Positions 1 through 9,082 of a stretch of DNA of 64,000 nucleotides are shown piece after piece (position 1 is the first letter of the stretch; the number at the start of each line of letters is the position of its first letter). Under the pieces are notes generated by a model. That model saw only the letters and a list, made by a program, of their open reading frames with translations. It was not told the DNA's origin and did no database searches. The stretch is from RI-43 sp033764725. Lineage in GTDB: Bacteria; Pseudomonadota; Alphaproteobacteria; Caulobacterales; Aquidulcibacteraceae. The translations under genes were made by a program, and so were the position numbers. The stretch is from the NCBI GenBank assembly GCA_033764725.1, contig JANRIR010000007.1:11919-75918 (forward strand), written 5' to 3'.

Positions 1-580
1 CGATTTTTCGGGTGTGGCTTTCGGCGCGTGCGATTTTGCACACTTCGCCGCCATTGGGCCCGGTCAGCAGGTGGAAGCACAATTCCTTCATCAGCGGCGG
101 GTGTAGGATCGCCATCGCATCGGGCGTCACGAGCAAGCGGGCGAGGCGGAGGACGCAATCCGCCATCGGTTCCGACAGCCGCTCCACGAACACGCCCAGG
201 CGCTCTGATGTCGGTCGAGGCGGAGAGGGCAGCTGCTCCAAGACCTCGTGCATGATTCCGATGTCGAGGCCGATCGTCATGCCGAGATAAGGCGCCGCGC
301 GCGAGGCCCGCGTCACGCGCCCCATTGCGGGAACTTCCACGCTCACCACCAGCGCGGCGCCTTCGTCATAATCGAAAACGTCCTCGCCGAGCGTGATCTG
401 TTTCGCGCCCTGCGCGACCACGCACAGAGACGGCGTGTACAAGCCGTATTGCGCATCGCCGGAGGCCACCGGCTCTGTGTGGCGCATGACGATGAGACCG
501 TCGATCGGCGTGAGGAAGACGCGGCCGTCGCTTTCGCGCGTCGCAATGAATGCCTCAAGCGCTTCTCTCAAGGGGGCCAT
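1..580 (-). CDS. AraC-family transcriptional regulator, N-terminal part (runs off the window)
   Basis: The frame is open from an ATG at 580 down to the left edge, giving about 193 residues with no stop, so the C-terminus is outside the window. The visible part matches the AraC_N (cupin-like) effector domain of YqhC-type regulators: residues about 50-80 include LCVVAQGAKQITLG and a following Y/D-rich strand, then a helical MTIGLDIGIMHEVLEQL region. A C-terminal double helix-turn-helix is expected beyond position 1 but not seen. The gene is divergent from the SDR at 760 with about 180 nt between them. Regulators of this family often control an adjacent aldehyde or ketone reductase, so control of the SDR-MFS-SDR cluster is a reasonable inference, not shown. 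Confidence 0.85.
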   Translation of the reverse strand, partial: MAPLREALEAFIATRESDGRVFLTPIDGLIVMRHTEPVASGDAQYGLYTPSLCVVAQGAKQITLGEDVFDYDEGAALVVSVEVPAMGRVTRASRAAPYLGMTIGLDIGIMHEVLEQLPSPPRPTSERLGVFVERLSEPMADCVLRLARLLVTPDAMAILHPPLMKELCFHLLTGPNGGEVCKIARAESHTRKI

Positions 581-759
581 CGCGCAACGCCTCTCGCGGT
601 ATCCGACAAGGCCTGAGATAGAGGTCGCCGGCGTACGCGTCCAGCTGTGCTGGAGGATTAGGCAAGTTTTTCGCGGAATCGGGCGCGCGGACGCTCCAAC
701 CCGCAGACAAGGTGCTGACGATCGGCGCAGACGCGCTGCGCATGCAAGGGCTGCGACTG

Positions 760-1698
760 ATGGCGAATTGGACGTCGGACGACATGCCGCCGCAGCGCGG
801 GCGCAGCGCGGTGGTCACCGGTACGGGCGGATTGGGTTTCGAAACGGCGTTGGCGCTGGCGCGCGCGGGGGCGGCTGTCGTCATCGCGGGGCGCAATGCG
901 CGCAACGGCGCGGAAGCGATCGCGAGAATCCATGGCCTCATCGCGACCGCCAATGTTCGTTTTGAGCAACTCGATCTCGCGAGCTTGACCTCCATCGCGG
1001 CGTTCGGCGCGCGAATGCGCAGTCAATCGACGAGCCTCGATCTTCTGATCAACAATGCCGGCGTCATGCGCCCGCCGAAACGGCTCGAAACCGTCGACGG
1101 GTTCGAGATTCAATTGGGCACCAATCATCTCGGCCATTTCGCCTTGACCGCACAGCTTTTGCCGCTGTTGCGCAACGGGGTAGGCGCCCGCGTGGTGACG
1201 TTGTCGAGCGTCGCCGCCCACGCCGCGACGATCGATTTTGACGATTTGCAGGCTGAACGGCGCTACGAGCCGATGTCGGTCTACGGCCAGTCGAAGCTCG
1301 CTTGCCTTATGTTCGCCTACGAACTGCAACGGCGCAGCGACGCCGGCGATTGGGGGATCGCGAGCCTCGCGGCGCATCCGGGCCTGTCGAAAACGGACCT
1401 GCTGCTGAAGGCGCCGGGCGCCGAAGGCAGGATCAATCCGATGTTCCGCCTGGTCAGAATGACGATGCAATCGCCTGCACAGGGCGCGCTGTCGACGCTG
1501 TTCGCCGCGACGGCGCCGGAGGCGACGCCGGGCGGCTTTTACGGGCCCAATCGTCTACGCGAAACGCGCGGCCATCCCGCGCCGTCGCGGATCGCGCCGC
1601 AGGCGAAGGATGCATCCGGCGCGGCGCGTTTGTGGCGAGAGTCCGAGCGTCTGACGGGTGCGGTCTTTGCAGCGCGCATCCACGGCGCCGGCCAATGA
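760..1698 (+). CDS. SDR-family oxidoreductase (retinol dehydrogenase/protochlorophyllide reductase-like)
   Basis: A 312-residue short-chain dehydrogenase. Visible signatures are the NAD(P)-binding glycine motif TGTGGLGF at residues 20-27, NNAG at 98-101, catalytic Ser150, Tyr175 and Lys179 in YGQSK. The NHLGHFALT stretch and C-terminal extension resemble the retinol dehydrogenase/protochlorophyllide reductase-like branch, so the substrate is probably a lipophilic carbonyl or alcohol; this is not certain. The frame is open upstream to a GTG at 712, but the ATG at 760 has an AAGGG at 746-750 with 9-nt spacing and starts just before the core fold, so I chose it. The stop overlaps the start of the MFS gene (ATGA), implying translational coupling. 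Confidence 0.88.
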   Translation: MANWTSDDMPPQRGRSAVVTGTGGLGFETALALARAGAAVVIAGRNARNGAEAIARIHGLIATANVRFEQLDLASLTSIAAFGARMRSQSTSLDLLINNAGVMRPPKRLETVDGFEIQLGTNHLGHFALTAQLLPLLRNGVGARVVTLSSVAAHAATIDFDDLQAERRYEPMSVYGQSKLACLMFAYELQRRSDAGDWGIASLAAHPGLSKTDLLLKAPGAEGRINPMFRLVRMTMQSPAQGALSTLFAATAPEATPGGFYGPNRLRETRGHPAPSRIAPQAKDASGAARLWRESERLTGAVFAARIHGAGQ

Positions 1699-2948
1699 CG
1701 TCCAGCGCGTATCAGCAGTCGCTTCTCGTCGTGCTGTTCCTGATCAGCATGATGAGCCAGATCGACCGCTTTCTGCCGTTCATCCTGGCGGAGTCGATCA
1801 AGGCCGAACTCGGGCTGAGCGACACGCAGCTTGGCCTTGTGAATGGTCTGGCGTTCGCCGTCTGCTATTCGCTGATGTCGTTGCCGCTCGCGCGCGTGGC
1901 CGATCGCGGCTCGCCGCGCATGCTGCTCGCGGGTTGCCTGTTGGTGTGGAGCGCAATGACCGCGCTCGGCGGCCTCGCGACGAGTTTCCTTTTTCTCGCG
2001 CTGTCGCGCTTTGGCGTGGCGCTGGGCGAAGCGGGGGGCGCGCCCGCGGCGCACGCCATCATCGCGCGGCAAGTGAATCCCAAACGCCGCGGTTTGGCCA
2101 TCGGCATTTTCTCCATGGGCATTCCTGTCGGGACGATGATCGGGTTCGCTGTGGGCGGCGCCATCGCCGATTCGTTGGGGTGGCGCATGGCGCTGTTCGG
2201 CGCCGGCGCGATCGGGGCGCTGCTCGTCGGGCTCACGCTTGCCGCGATCCGGCCGACGCCGCCGACGCCGACGATGGGCGTCTCCGCCGAAGGCTTTTTC
2301 TCCGCGAGCATGCGCTTGCTCAACGCCGATGGCTTTCGCTGGCTGGTCATCGGCGCCGTCGCTGCAGGCTTTGCAGCAGCGCCCTTCTATGCCTTCGGCG
2401 CGCCGTTCCTTATGCGGACATACGGCTACAGCGCCAGTGAAGTCGGCTTGGCTTTTGGCCTGTTACAAGGCTTGACCGGGATTGCGGGAACCATGATCGG
2501 CGGACGCTTGTTCGACCGCGCGGTGCGCTCGGGGACAGGCCGCGTGCTTGGTCCGCCGGGCGTGCTGTTCCTCGCCGCGAGCGCGACCACGGCGGCGGCG
2601 CTGTTCGCGCCGGCGGGATGGTTGTCCATCGTGCTGCTGACGCCCGGCATGTTGTCTTTCGCCTTCCTGTTGCCCTGGGGATTCGGCGCGGCCCACCTCG
2701 TCGCGGGACCAGGCAAAGAAGCGATGGCGACGAGCCTGATCATGATCGGGTCCGGACTTTTTGGGCCTGCGCTTGGTCCCGTGCTCGTTGGCTTGATCAG
2801 CGATGCGGCGACCGCGGCGGGCGCGCCCAACGCGCTTGGTCTTGGCCTGCTTATCGGTCCTGTCGCGAGCGGCGTGGCCGGCGTCGCCATCCTGATCGCC
2901 AATCACCGCATCGCCGCTGCGCGCCGCGCGTCCTCAGCGGCTGAATGA
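1695..2948 (+). CDS. MFS transporter
   Basis: A 417-residue polytopic inner-membrane protein of the major facilitator superfamily, with about 12 hydrophobic segments. The N-half carries DTQLGLVNGLAFAVCYSL (helix 2) and ARVADRGSPR (the helix 2-3 loop resembling GxLaDrxgrr), followed by LGEAGGAPAAHAIIA in helix 5; this pattern is common in alphaproteobacterial 'spinster-like' MFS proteins. The substrate cannot be told from sequence. It starts within the SDR stop codon (ATGA) and is followed 18 nt later by a second SDR, so the three form an operon probably concerned with uptake or export of a compound the SDRs act on. Confidence 0.85.
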   Translation: MTSSAYQQSLLVVLFLISMMSQIDRFLPFILAESIKAELGLSDTQLGLVNGLAFAVCYSLMSLPLARVADRGSPRMLLAGCLLVWSAMTALGGLATSFLFLALSRFGVALGEAGGAPAAHAIIARQVNPKRRGLAIGIFSMGIPVGTMIGFAVGGAIADSLGWRMALFGAGAIGALLVGLTLAAIRPTPPTPTMGVSAEGFFSASMRLLNADGFRWLVIGAVAAGFAAAPFYAFGAPFLMRTYGYSASEVGLAFGLLQGLTGIAGTMIGGRLFDRAVRSGTGRVLGPPGVLFLAASATTAAALFAPAGWLSIVLLTPGMLSFAFLLPWGFGAAHLVAGPGKEAMATSLIMIGSGLFGPALGPVLVGLISDAATAAGAPNALGLGLLIGPVASGVAGVAILIANHRIAAARRASSAAE

Positions 2949-2966
2949 TTCAACAGGGAGACGTTG

Positions 2967-3812
2967 ATGTCCGAGACCGATAATTCCCGCCGTACATTCC
3001 TGGCGCTTGCAGCCGCGGCGGCGCCCCTCGCCGCTGCGGGTTCAGCCGCCGCCCAAACCGCACAGCAACGACCGCGGCCGCGTTCGGGCGCTTCGCGCGC
3101 GGCGATCGTGACAGGCTCATCGCGCGGCATCGGCGCCGCCATCGCCAAGCGTCTCGCGCGCGACGGCTTTGCGGTGACGGTGAATTGCCTCGTCAATCGC
3201 GACTTGGCGGCGCAGGTCGTGCGCGACATCGAAGGCACCGGCGGGCGCGCCATCTGGCGCCAAGCGGACGTCGCCGATCCCGCCGCCGTGCGCGCGCTGT
3301 TCGCGGCGAATGAGGAGGCGTTTGGCGGCGTCGAGGTCGTGGTGAGCAATGCCGGCATCATGAACGTCGCGCCGTTCGCAGCCATGACCGACGACGCCTT
3401 CGACCGCATGATCGCAACCAACTTGAAGGGCAGCTTCAACGTGCTGCGTGAAGCTGCGCGCCGCACTCGGGACGGCGGCCGCATCATCGCCTTGGCGTCG
3501 ACGGCGATCACACAAAAGCGGCCGACGCACGGTCCCTATGCCGCAACAAAATCGGCGCAGGAAATGTTTTGCGGATCGTTGGCGAAGGAGCTGGCCGGCC
3601 GCCGCATTTCAGTGAACGCCGTGGCGCCGGGCCCCACAAATACAAGCCTGTTTCAGGCCCCGCCGCCCGTGCGCCAGATGGCGGTGGATGCAACGCCCTA
3701 TGGCCGCATCGGCGAGCCGGAGGACGTCGCAAACGCCATCGCCGCGCTGTGCGGCGCCGACGGCGAATGGATCAACGGTCAATTGGTCTATGCCAATGGC
3801 GGCTTTTTTTGA
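2967..3812 (+). CDS. SDR-family oxidoreductase with twin-arginine signal
   Basis: A 281-residue short-chain dehydrogenase preceded by a Tat-type leader: SRRTFLALAAAAAP at residues 7-20, with an alanine-rich cleavage region ending near AAAQ at 27-30. The enzyme core starts near residue 43 with TGSSRGIG (49-56), SNAG (127-130), catalytic Ser178, Tyr191 and Lys195 in YAATK, and the C-terminal INGQLVYANGG typical of classical FabG-like SDRs. I chose the ATG at 2967 because AGGGAG lies 6 nt upstream; a TTG at 2964 is possible. Cytoplasmic location is usual for SDRs, so a Tat leader suggests export of a folded, cofactor-loaded enzyme to the periplasm. It is third in the SDR-MFS-SDR operon. Confidence 0.85.
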   Translation: MSETDNSRRTFLALAAAAAPLAAAGSAAAQTAQQRPRPRSGASRAAIVTGSSRGIGAAIAKRLARDGFAVTVNCLVNRDLAAQVVRDIEGTGGRAIWRQADVADPAAVRALFAANEEAFGGVEVVVSNAGIMNVAPFAAMTDDAFDRMIATNLKGSFNVLREAARRTRDGGRIIALASTAITQKRPTHGPYAATKSAQEMFCGSLAKELAGRRISVNAVAPGPTNTSLFQAPPPVRQMAVDATPYGRIGEPEDVANAIAALCGADGEWINGQLVYANGGFF

Positions 3813-3827
3813 CGCCCTTCAGGCGCG

Positions 3828-6218
3828 TCACACGGTCAACGCGACGGGCGCGGCCGCTTCGTCCTCGGCGTGGCGCAGCGTGACGTGCAGGCGATGCGGG
3901 CCCGGCGCCAGCGCCCATCCATTGCGCGCCTCGTCCCATGCGGCGAGGCGACGTGGATCGATCGGAATATCGACGGCGAGGCGCTCTCCCGGCTGAAGCG
4001 CGACGCGCTGGAACGCGCACAGCTGGCGCATGCGCGGATCGTCATGGTTCTCCGCGTAGATTTGCACGGTTGCGCCGCCGGCGCGCGCAGAGCGATTGAC
4101 GAGAACGGCGCGCACGCCGCCGTCCGCAGCGGCGGCGCTGTCGAGCGCGATGTCGGCGTAGCCCAAGCCATGGCCGAAGCTGAACAGCGCCGCAGGCCCA
4201 TGGGCGCGATGCCCGCGATAGCCCATCGCAAGCCCTTCGGCGTAGGGCATCTCCAAGCCTTCTCGCACATAGTGCTTGTAGGCGGGCGAATCGTCGAGCT
4301 TTGCCGGCCAACTGAACGGCAGGCGTCCGCCGGGCTCTGCGTCGCCGAACAGCATGTCCGCAAGCGCGGCGCCGAATTCCTGGCCTGGGAACCAGGGCGC
4401 AAGCACGGCGCGCGCCGCGTGCAGCCACGGCATGTCCACCGGCGCGCCGACATTCAGAACCACCACCGCGTTCGGGTTCGCCGCCAGCACTGCAGCGGCG
4501 AGGTCATCCTGCAGCCCCGGCAAGCGCATGTCGGCGCGATCGTGCCCTTCGGTCTCCCAATCGGGATTTGTTCCAAGAATCAGAACGACCGCATCCGAGG
4601 CTTTCGCCGCGGCGACAGCTTCGGCGACGGGGTCTTCCGCTTGCGGCGGCGACACGCCAAAGCGTACGGCCTTCATCATGCTGTCGGGTTTGCGGTCGAA
4701 GCGGATCTCGACCGCGTAGGCGCGGCCTGCCTGCAACGTCATGCGTCCTTTCTGTTCGGTGCTGCCGAACGTGTAGAAGGCTTCGCCTTTGCGCCAGGAG
4801 TTGCGGTTCTCGACGACGCAGACGCCGTCGATGAAGAGATCCGCGTAGCCCGCGCTCAAGAGCCCGAAGTCGTGAACGCCGCTGACGTCCGGCGTGTATG
4901 TCGCGCGCATGCGCGCGCTCATCACGCCGCCTTGCTCGATGGCGGCGAAAGTGCCGAAATCCACCCATTGGCTTTCGGGCAACAAGCGCACGCGCGTGGG
5001 CGCGCCTTCACATCCCGGCGTGTTGAACAGTTCAAGCTTGAAGCCTGCGCCAAGATCATCGGGCGCGACGAGCGTATGCGGCGCGAATGCAGGAGCGTAG
5101 CGATCGATCGAGCAGCCCTGGGCGTACACGACGCGCTCCCGCCCCAGGCGCGCGCGCAAGGCTTCCAGCGGATGCACGGCCGCATGCGCACGCACGAAGC
5201 TTGAGCCGCCGCCCATGATTTGGCCTGTCGCCGCGTTCGGTCCGATCACGGCGATCGAGTTCAGCGTGGCCGCATTCAGCGGCAATACGCCCTCATTCTT
5301 CAGAAGCACTGCGCCGGCGATCGCCGCCCGGCGGGTTAGGGCGCGATCGTCGGGGCGGTCGACGCTCTCTTCCTTGCGATCGTCGGTTTGCGCACGCGCA
5401 GTGCGCTGCGCCAGCCGCTTCAGCCGCGCGACGACGTCGTCGAGCAGGTCGGTGGGCGCTTCGCCGCGTTCGATCGCGTGCACCAGCTTGTCGCCAAAGC
5501 TGCGCGCCGGCCCCGGCATCTCCAGGTCGAGGCCGCCGAGATAATCGCCCACGGTCGAGGTCGATCCGCCCCAATCGCTCACGACGACGCCGTCGAACGC
5601 CCATTCGCCTTTCAGCACAGTCCGCAGCAGGAAGACGTTGGAATTCGCCTGCACGCCATTGATCCGATTGTAGGACGACATGATCATCCAGGGCCCGGCG
5701 TCCCGCACCACCATCTCGAACGGACGAAGATAGAGTTCACGCAGCGTGCGCGCATCGACGTTTGAGCTGACGCGATGGCGCTCATATTCGGTGTCGTTGG
5801 CCACGAAATGCTTGGGGCAGGCGGCGACGCCTTCGGATTGCACGCCTTGGACGAAGGCAGTCGCGAGCGCGCCGGTGAGAATGGGATCCTCGGAATAGCA
5901 TTCGAAGTTGCGCCCGCCGATCGGCGTGCGCTGCAAATTGATCGTCGGGCCGAGGAGGACCTGGGCCTTCTTGGTCTTGGCTTCGCGGGCGAGCGCGACG
6001 CCGATGGCATGGAGCAGATCGGGATCGAAAGTCGCCCCCATGGCGACGCCGACGGGAAAGCACGCCGCCGTAGCCCCGCTCGATAAATCGCCGCGCGCGC
6101 CATTGGGGCCGTCAGTCATCTTGAACGCAGGCAGGCCCAATGCTGGCGAGGCGTGGGTGCGCCAGAAGTCCCGCCCGCTCATGACGCGGACCTTCTCCCT
6201 CAGCTGGTCATCCGACAC
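3828..6218 (-). CDS. Glycoside hydrolase family 3 beta-glucosidase with PA14 insert
   Basis: A 796-residue GH3 enzyme expected to release sugars from the non-reducing ends of beta-glucosides. The N-terminal TIM barrel includes GRNFECYSEDP (102-112), PKHFVANDTEYER (135-147) and the nucleophile Asp215 in VVVSDWGG. The alpha/beta sandwich domain includes TEGHDR (556-561), which holds the likely acid/base glutamate. A PA14-like beta domain is inserted at about residues 385-530, as in KglI-type beta-glucosidases, and a fibronectin III-like domain occupies about 690-780. No signal peptide is visible, so it is probably cytoplasmic. It is convergent with the SDR cluster and separated by 114 nt from the ferritin-like gene upstream. 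Confidence 0.9.
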   Translation of the reverse strand: MSDDQLREKVRVMSGRDFWRTHASPALGLPAFKMTDGPNGARGDLSSGATAACFPVGVAMGATFDPDLLHAIGVALAREAKTKKAQVLLGPTINLQRTPIGGRNFECYSEDPILTGALATAFVQGVQSEGVAACPKHFVANDTEYERHRVSSNVDARTLRELYLRPFEMVVRDAGPWMIMSSYNRINGVQANSNVFLLRTVLKGEWAFDGVVVSDWGGSTSTVGDYLGGLDLEMPGPARSFGDKLVHAIERGEAPTDLLDDVVARLKRLAQRTARAQTDDRKEESVDRPDDRALTRRAAIAGAVLLKNEGVLPLNAATLNSIAVIGPNAATGQIMGGGSSFVRAHAAVHPLEALRARLGRERVVYAQGCSIDRYAPAFAPHTLVAPDDLGAGFKLELFNTPGCEGAPTRVRLLPESQWVDFGTFAAIEQGGVMSARMRATYTPDVSGVHDFGLLSAGYADLFIDGVCVVENRNSWRKGEAFYTFGSTEQKGRMTLQAGRAYAVEIRFDRKPDSMMKAVRFGVSPPQAEDPVAEAVAAAKASDAVVLILGTNPDWETEGHDRADMRLPGLQDDLAAAVLAANPNAVVVLNVGAPVDMPWLHAARAVLAPWFPGQEFGAALADMLFGDAEPGGRLPFSWPAKLDDSPAYKHYVREGLEMPYAEGLAMGYRGHRAHGPAALFSFGHGLGYADIALDSAAAADGGVRAVLVNRSARAGGATVQIYAENHDDPRMRQLCAFQRVALQPGERLAVDIPIDPRRLAAWDEARNGWALAPGPHRLHVTLRHAEDEAAAPVALTV

Positions 6219-6332
6219 GGCGTTCTCCCTAATGCCTCACGGCATATTCAGCGCCTGCGCGAAAAAGCAAAGGCCGACGAGACTGGGCCGGCGCACATCG
6301 TGGGCGGAGGGCGACCGTTCGCGTAGGCCGAC

Positions 6333-8288
6333 TTATGTCGATCGGAACCCGACCTTGGCGTGCGTGCCGTCGCAATAGGGCTTTGCGCTGGATTGCCCGC
6401 AGCGGCACAGCTTGGCCGCCGATTGGCGCGCCACGACGCGGCCCGTGCCGGAGATGATCTCCATATTGCCGCGCACGATGAGCGGCCCATCCTGTTGCGG
6501 CGCGATGTCGAGAGGGCCGTCGCGTACCGCGAGCATCGCAGTCGCCTCGCCGGTCGGCGGCTCGCCGCTCGCGCTGAACCCGACCTCATGATGGGAGCCG
6601 TCGCAGAACGGCTTGTTGCGGGATGCGCCGCAGCGGCACAGCGTGGCGCGATAGCCGAACGCGACGCCGTCGATGCGCAGGTCGCCGCGAAAGGCGTAAG
6701 GGCCCGCCTCGCGCACGGCGATGAGATTGACCGGCGGCGGCTGCTCCTCGCGGCCGCCATCCTTGCGTCGATACTGAATGGCGCCGGATGGGCATGCGCG
6801 CGCCACGGCCATCAGCTCGTCAGCGTCCATCGCGTCGGGATGAATCCAGGGGCCCTTCACATTGGCGAGAAACACGTTCGGCGCGCCGGTGACGCAGAAG
6901 CGCGCATGAATGCATAATTTTCCGCTGAATGTGAGTTGCACCGTCTCGCCGTCCACCACTTCGGCGCCGTCGATCATCGTCGTCGGGGGAGCCGGCAGCG
7001 TGTGTGAGGCGACTGCTTCGTTCTGCGATGCAGGCGGCGTCGCAGACATATCGAGGAATCGCCGCGCGCGCGCCGCCAGCGCCTTGAACAGACCCGCCGC
7101 GCGCGCCACGCGTGCGTCGTCCTGATCAAGACGCGCTGCGTATCGCGCAAGCTCATCGACGCGCTCGGCGAAAAAGCGCCGTGCGCTCGCGCCTTGGGGA
7201 AAGGGCGCCGCGTCGCGCAGCGCCGTGAACGACATGCCCGCATTGCAGCGCGGATTGGAAGGGCCGGCGGGGCGGCGCGCAGCGCTCTCGGCGAGCAGCG
7301 TCATCGCCTTCATCAGATCGATGGCGAGATCGACGGCGAGGCTTTTTTCCGCGCTCGGCCCATGCACGGAATAGGAATAAGCCAGCAGCCGCAGCATCGT
7401 CTGGTAGGTCGCGTTGGCGACGTCGACGATCGCTGCGGCGGCGTCATCCTCCAGCCAAACCCGCCCTTCGCCGATCGGCGGACGGCGCAGCACCGGGTTG
7501 GTTGCGGCCGGATGGGCGGGAACGAACGCGGGATTGCGGGCCAGCATCGCCTGGTATTCGTCGCGGATTTTGCGGAACCGGCAAAAGTGCGAGTCGGGGC
7601 TTTCGGCGCTGGCGCCTTCGCCTTCCGCGATGATCGTCGCGCACGCTGCGATCGCGGTCTTCGAGCACAGCACGGGCCTTGCGCCTTTGAGATCGATCTC
7701 GTTCGGCGAAAGCTGCAGGGCGGGATCGCCGCAGAACAGATCCGTTTCGCCCAGGCGATCGGTCATGAATTGCAGCGCGAACTCCATGGTCTGGTAGAAT
7801 TGGCCGACGGTTTCGTAGTCGATCCCCATCGGCGTCAGGCGCGGTTTCGGCGCGCCGCGCTGAAACGTATGGTGCTCGAAGCCGGCGCCGTCGGGTTCGT
7901 CGGATCCTTCCGGCCGTTCCAGATGGATGAAGTGCTGCAGCACATTCATGTCGAACGGCGCCAGTTTCGCTACGACACCGCCCGGAAGGCGGCCCGGAGC
8001 GAGGGGAAAGTTATCGCGGCCGAAGGCCGGGCTGCCGCCGAGCGCGGCGGTGATGTTCCACACCGCCGCCAAATGGCCCATTTCGTCGATGGCGACATCC
8101 AGGATCGCGCGCCGCCAGCGCTTCACCGCCGCGGCCTCTTCGGCGTCGAGCCCTTCGCCTTCGCCGTCCTTCAGGCTGAAGGCGGCGTAGAGATAGGTGC
8201 ACATCAGATTGTGCTCGAGCTCAGACGCCTCGTAGAGGGCGTGGATCAGTTGTTCGCGCGTGGGCGCGAGGATAGGTGCGGCTGACAT
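6333..8288 (-). CDS. Ferritin-like protein fused to a mono-cluster ferredoxin domain and two CDGSH domains
   Basis: A 651-residue multidomain protein. Residues about 1-350 form a ferritin-like helical domain of the VioB/iminophenyl-pyruvate dimer synthase type, with candidate metal ligands Glu23, His26, Glu69 and His72 (DEMGH). Residues about 440-510 resemble the small 4Fe-4S mono-cluster domain (Cys459, Cys465, Cys499 in ARACPSGAI). Two CDGSH iron-sulfur motifs follow, at 551-566 and 628-643, each with CxC, PxCDG and His. I chose the ATG at 8288, with GGAG about 7 nt upstream, over a longer frame from 8339. It is divergent from the FixJ-type regulator and a 16-bp palindrome lies between them, so it may belong to that regulon. 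The role is unknown; electron transfer or peroxide/iron handling is inferred. Confidence 0.85.
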   Translation of the reverse strand: MSAAPILAPTREQLIHALYEASELEHNLMCTYLYAAFSLKDGEGEGLDAEEAAAVKRWRRAILDVAIDEMGHLAAVWNITAALGGSPAFGRDNFPLAPGRLPGGVVAKLAPFDMNVLQHFIHLERPEGSDEPDGAGFEHHTFQRGAPKPRLTPMGIDYETVGQFYQTMEFALQFMTDRLGETDLFCGDPALQLSPNEIDLKGARPVLCSKTAIAACATIIAEGEGASAESPDSHFCRFRKIRDEYQAMLARNPAFVPAHPAATNPVLRRPPIGEGRVWLEDDAAAAIVDVANATYQTMLRLLAYSYSVHGPSAEKSLAVDLAIDLMKAMTLLAESAARRPAGPSNPRCNAGMSFTALRDAAPFPQGASARRFFAERVDELARYAARLDQDDARVARAAGLFKALAARARRFLDMSATPPASQNEAVASHTLPAPPTTMIDGAEVVDGETVQLTFSGKLCIHARFCVTGAPNVFLANVKGPWIHPDAMDADELMAVARACPSGAIQYRRKDGGREEQPPPVNLIAVREAGPYAFRGDLRIDGVAFGYRATLCRCGASRNKPFCDGSHHEVGFSASGEPPTGEATAMLAVRDGPLDIAPQQDGPLIVRGNMEIISGTGRVVARQSAAKLCRCGQSSAKPYCDGTHAKVGFRST

Positions 8289-8335
8289 GCAGGATCTCCG
8301 GCGCGATCTTCCCGCGACGCGCGCTTCAGCTGCAA

Positions 8336-8351
8336 CCATATCATGGTATAG
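8336..8351. promoter_or_regulatory. Candidate FixJ-type operator, copy 1
   Basis: Read on the minus strand this is CTATACCATGATATGG, an imperfect palindrome that matches the two copies at 9031 and 10719 in the form YWATAC-N4-RTATGR. It lies in the gap between the divergent ferritin-like gene (start 8288) and the FixJ-like gene (start 8387). Binding by the regulator encoded at 8387 is inferred from recurrence and location. Confidence 0.55.
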
Positions 8352-8386
8352 TAGCCGGCCTAGAGGACAGCGACTTGAGTGACGCG

Positions 8387-9019
8387 ATGGACCCGCCGAT
8401 CGTGCATATCGTCGACGACGACGCCTCCTTGCGCCGCGCCCTGGACAGCCTGTTCCGCTCCACCGGCCAGGCGGTTCGCCTTTATGACTCCGCCGACAGC
8501 TTCCTTCAGGCGCAGCTCCCAGACGCCCCCGGCTGCATCGTGCTCGATGTGCGCATGCCCGGCATGAGCGGCTTCGACGCGCAACACAGGCTGGATGCGC
8601 TCGGCGTCCATCTGCCGATCATCTTCATGACTGGGCATGGCGACATTCCCATGAGCGTGCGCGCCATGAAAGCCGGCGCGATGGACTTTCTCGCCAAGCC
8701 GTTCCGCGATCAGGAGCTGCTCGACGCCGTCGCCGCCGCGCTGGCGCGCAGCAAGGCGCAGCGCGCAGAACTCGGCAAGCGCGACGCCTTGACCGCCGCC
8801 TATGCGACGCTGACCGCGCGCGAGCGTCAGGTCATGGCGCTTGTCGCCGCCGGCAAAATGAACAAACAGGTGGCCGGCGATCTCGCGCTGAGCGAAATCA
8901 CCGTGAAAATCCATCGCGGCGCCGCGATGCGCAAGATGGGCGCAAAGACGCTGGCCGATCTTGTCCGCATGGCCGAAGCGCTCGGCGTGCGTGCGGGCGC
9001 CGGGTCGTCGCCCGCCTAG
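8387..9019 (+). CDS. FixJ-family two-component response regulator (receiver + LuxR-type HTH)
   Basis: About 210 residues. The receiver domain (1-120) has the acidic pocket VDDD at 9-12, phosphoacceptor Asp54 in VLDVRMPG, the FixJ-typical FMTGHGDIPMSVRAMKAGA and Lys in AKPF. The C-terminal LuxR-type helix-turn-helix begins TARERQVMALVAAG and includes SEITVKIHRG. It should activate transcription when phosphorylated, most likely by the kinase at 9477. Start choice is uncertain: a TTG at 8375 has GAGGA 7 nt upstream and would add four residues. Three copies of a 16-bp palindrome flank this and the following genes, suggesting autoregulation. Confidence 0.9.
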   Translation: MDPPIVHIVDDDASLRRALDSLFRSTGQAVRLYDSADSFLQAQLPDAPGCIVLDVRMPGMSGFDAQHRLDALGVHLPIIFMTGHGDIPMSVRAMKAGAMDFLAKPFRDQELLDAVAAALARSKAQRAELGKRDALTAAYATLTARERQVMALVAAGKMNKQVAGDLALSEITVKIHRGAAMRKMGAKTLADLVRMAEALGVRAGAGSSPA

Positions 9020-9030
9020 GCGCTGCCTGC

Positions 9031-9046
9031 TCATACCTGCGTATGA
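9031..9046. promoter_or_regulatory. Candidate FixJ-type operator, copy 2 (perfect palindrome)
   Basis: TCATACCTGCGTATGA: perfect 6-bp arms around a 4-nt spacer. It sits 37 nt upstream of the single-domain receiver gene, in the 63-nt gap after the FixJ-like gene. It shares the TATAC/GTATGA core with copies at 8336 and 10719. Confidence 0.65.
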
Positions 9047-9082
9047 TTTCATCGCAGCCCGATACCGCCCACAGGTGTTGCG

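Noticed and set aside
1302..1694. Long frame extending the MFS gene upstream
   Set aside because: It lies inside the SDR gene in another frame; the ATG at 1695 coupled to the SDR stop fits MFS proteins.
3795..3840. T-run and partial palindrome between the SDR and GH3 genes as a terminator
   Set aside because: The T-run precedes the stem for the plus-strand gene and is an A-run for the minus-strand gene; it is largely Phe codons.
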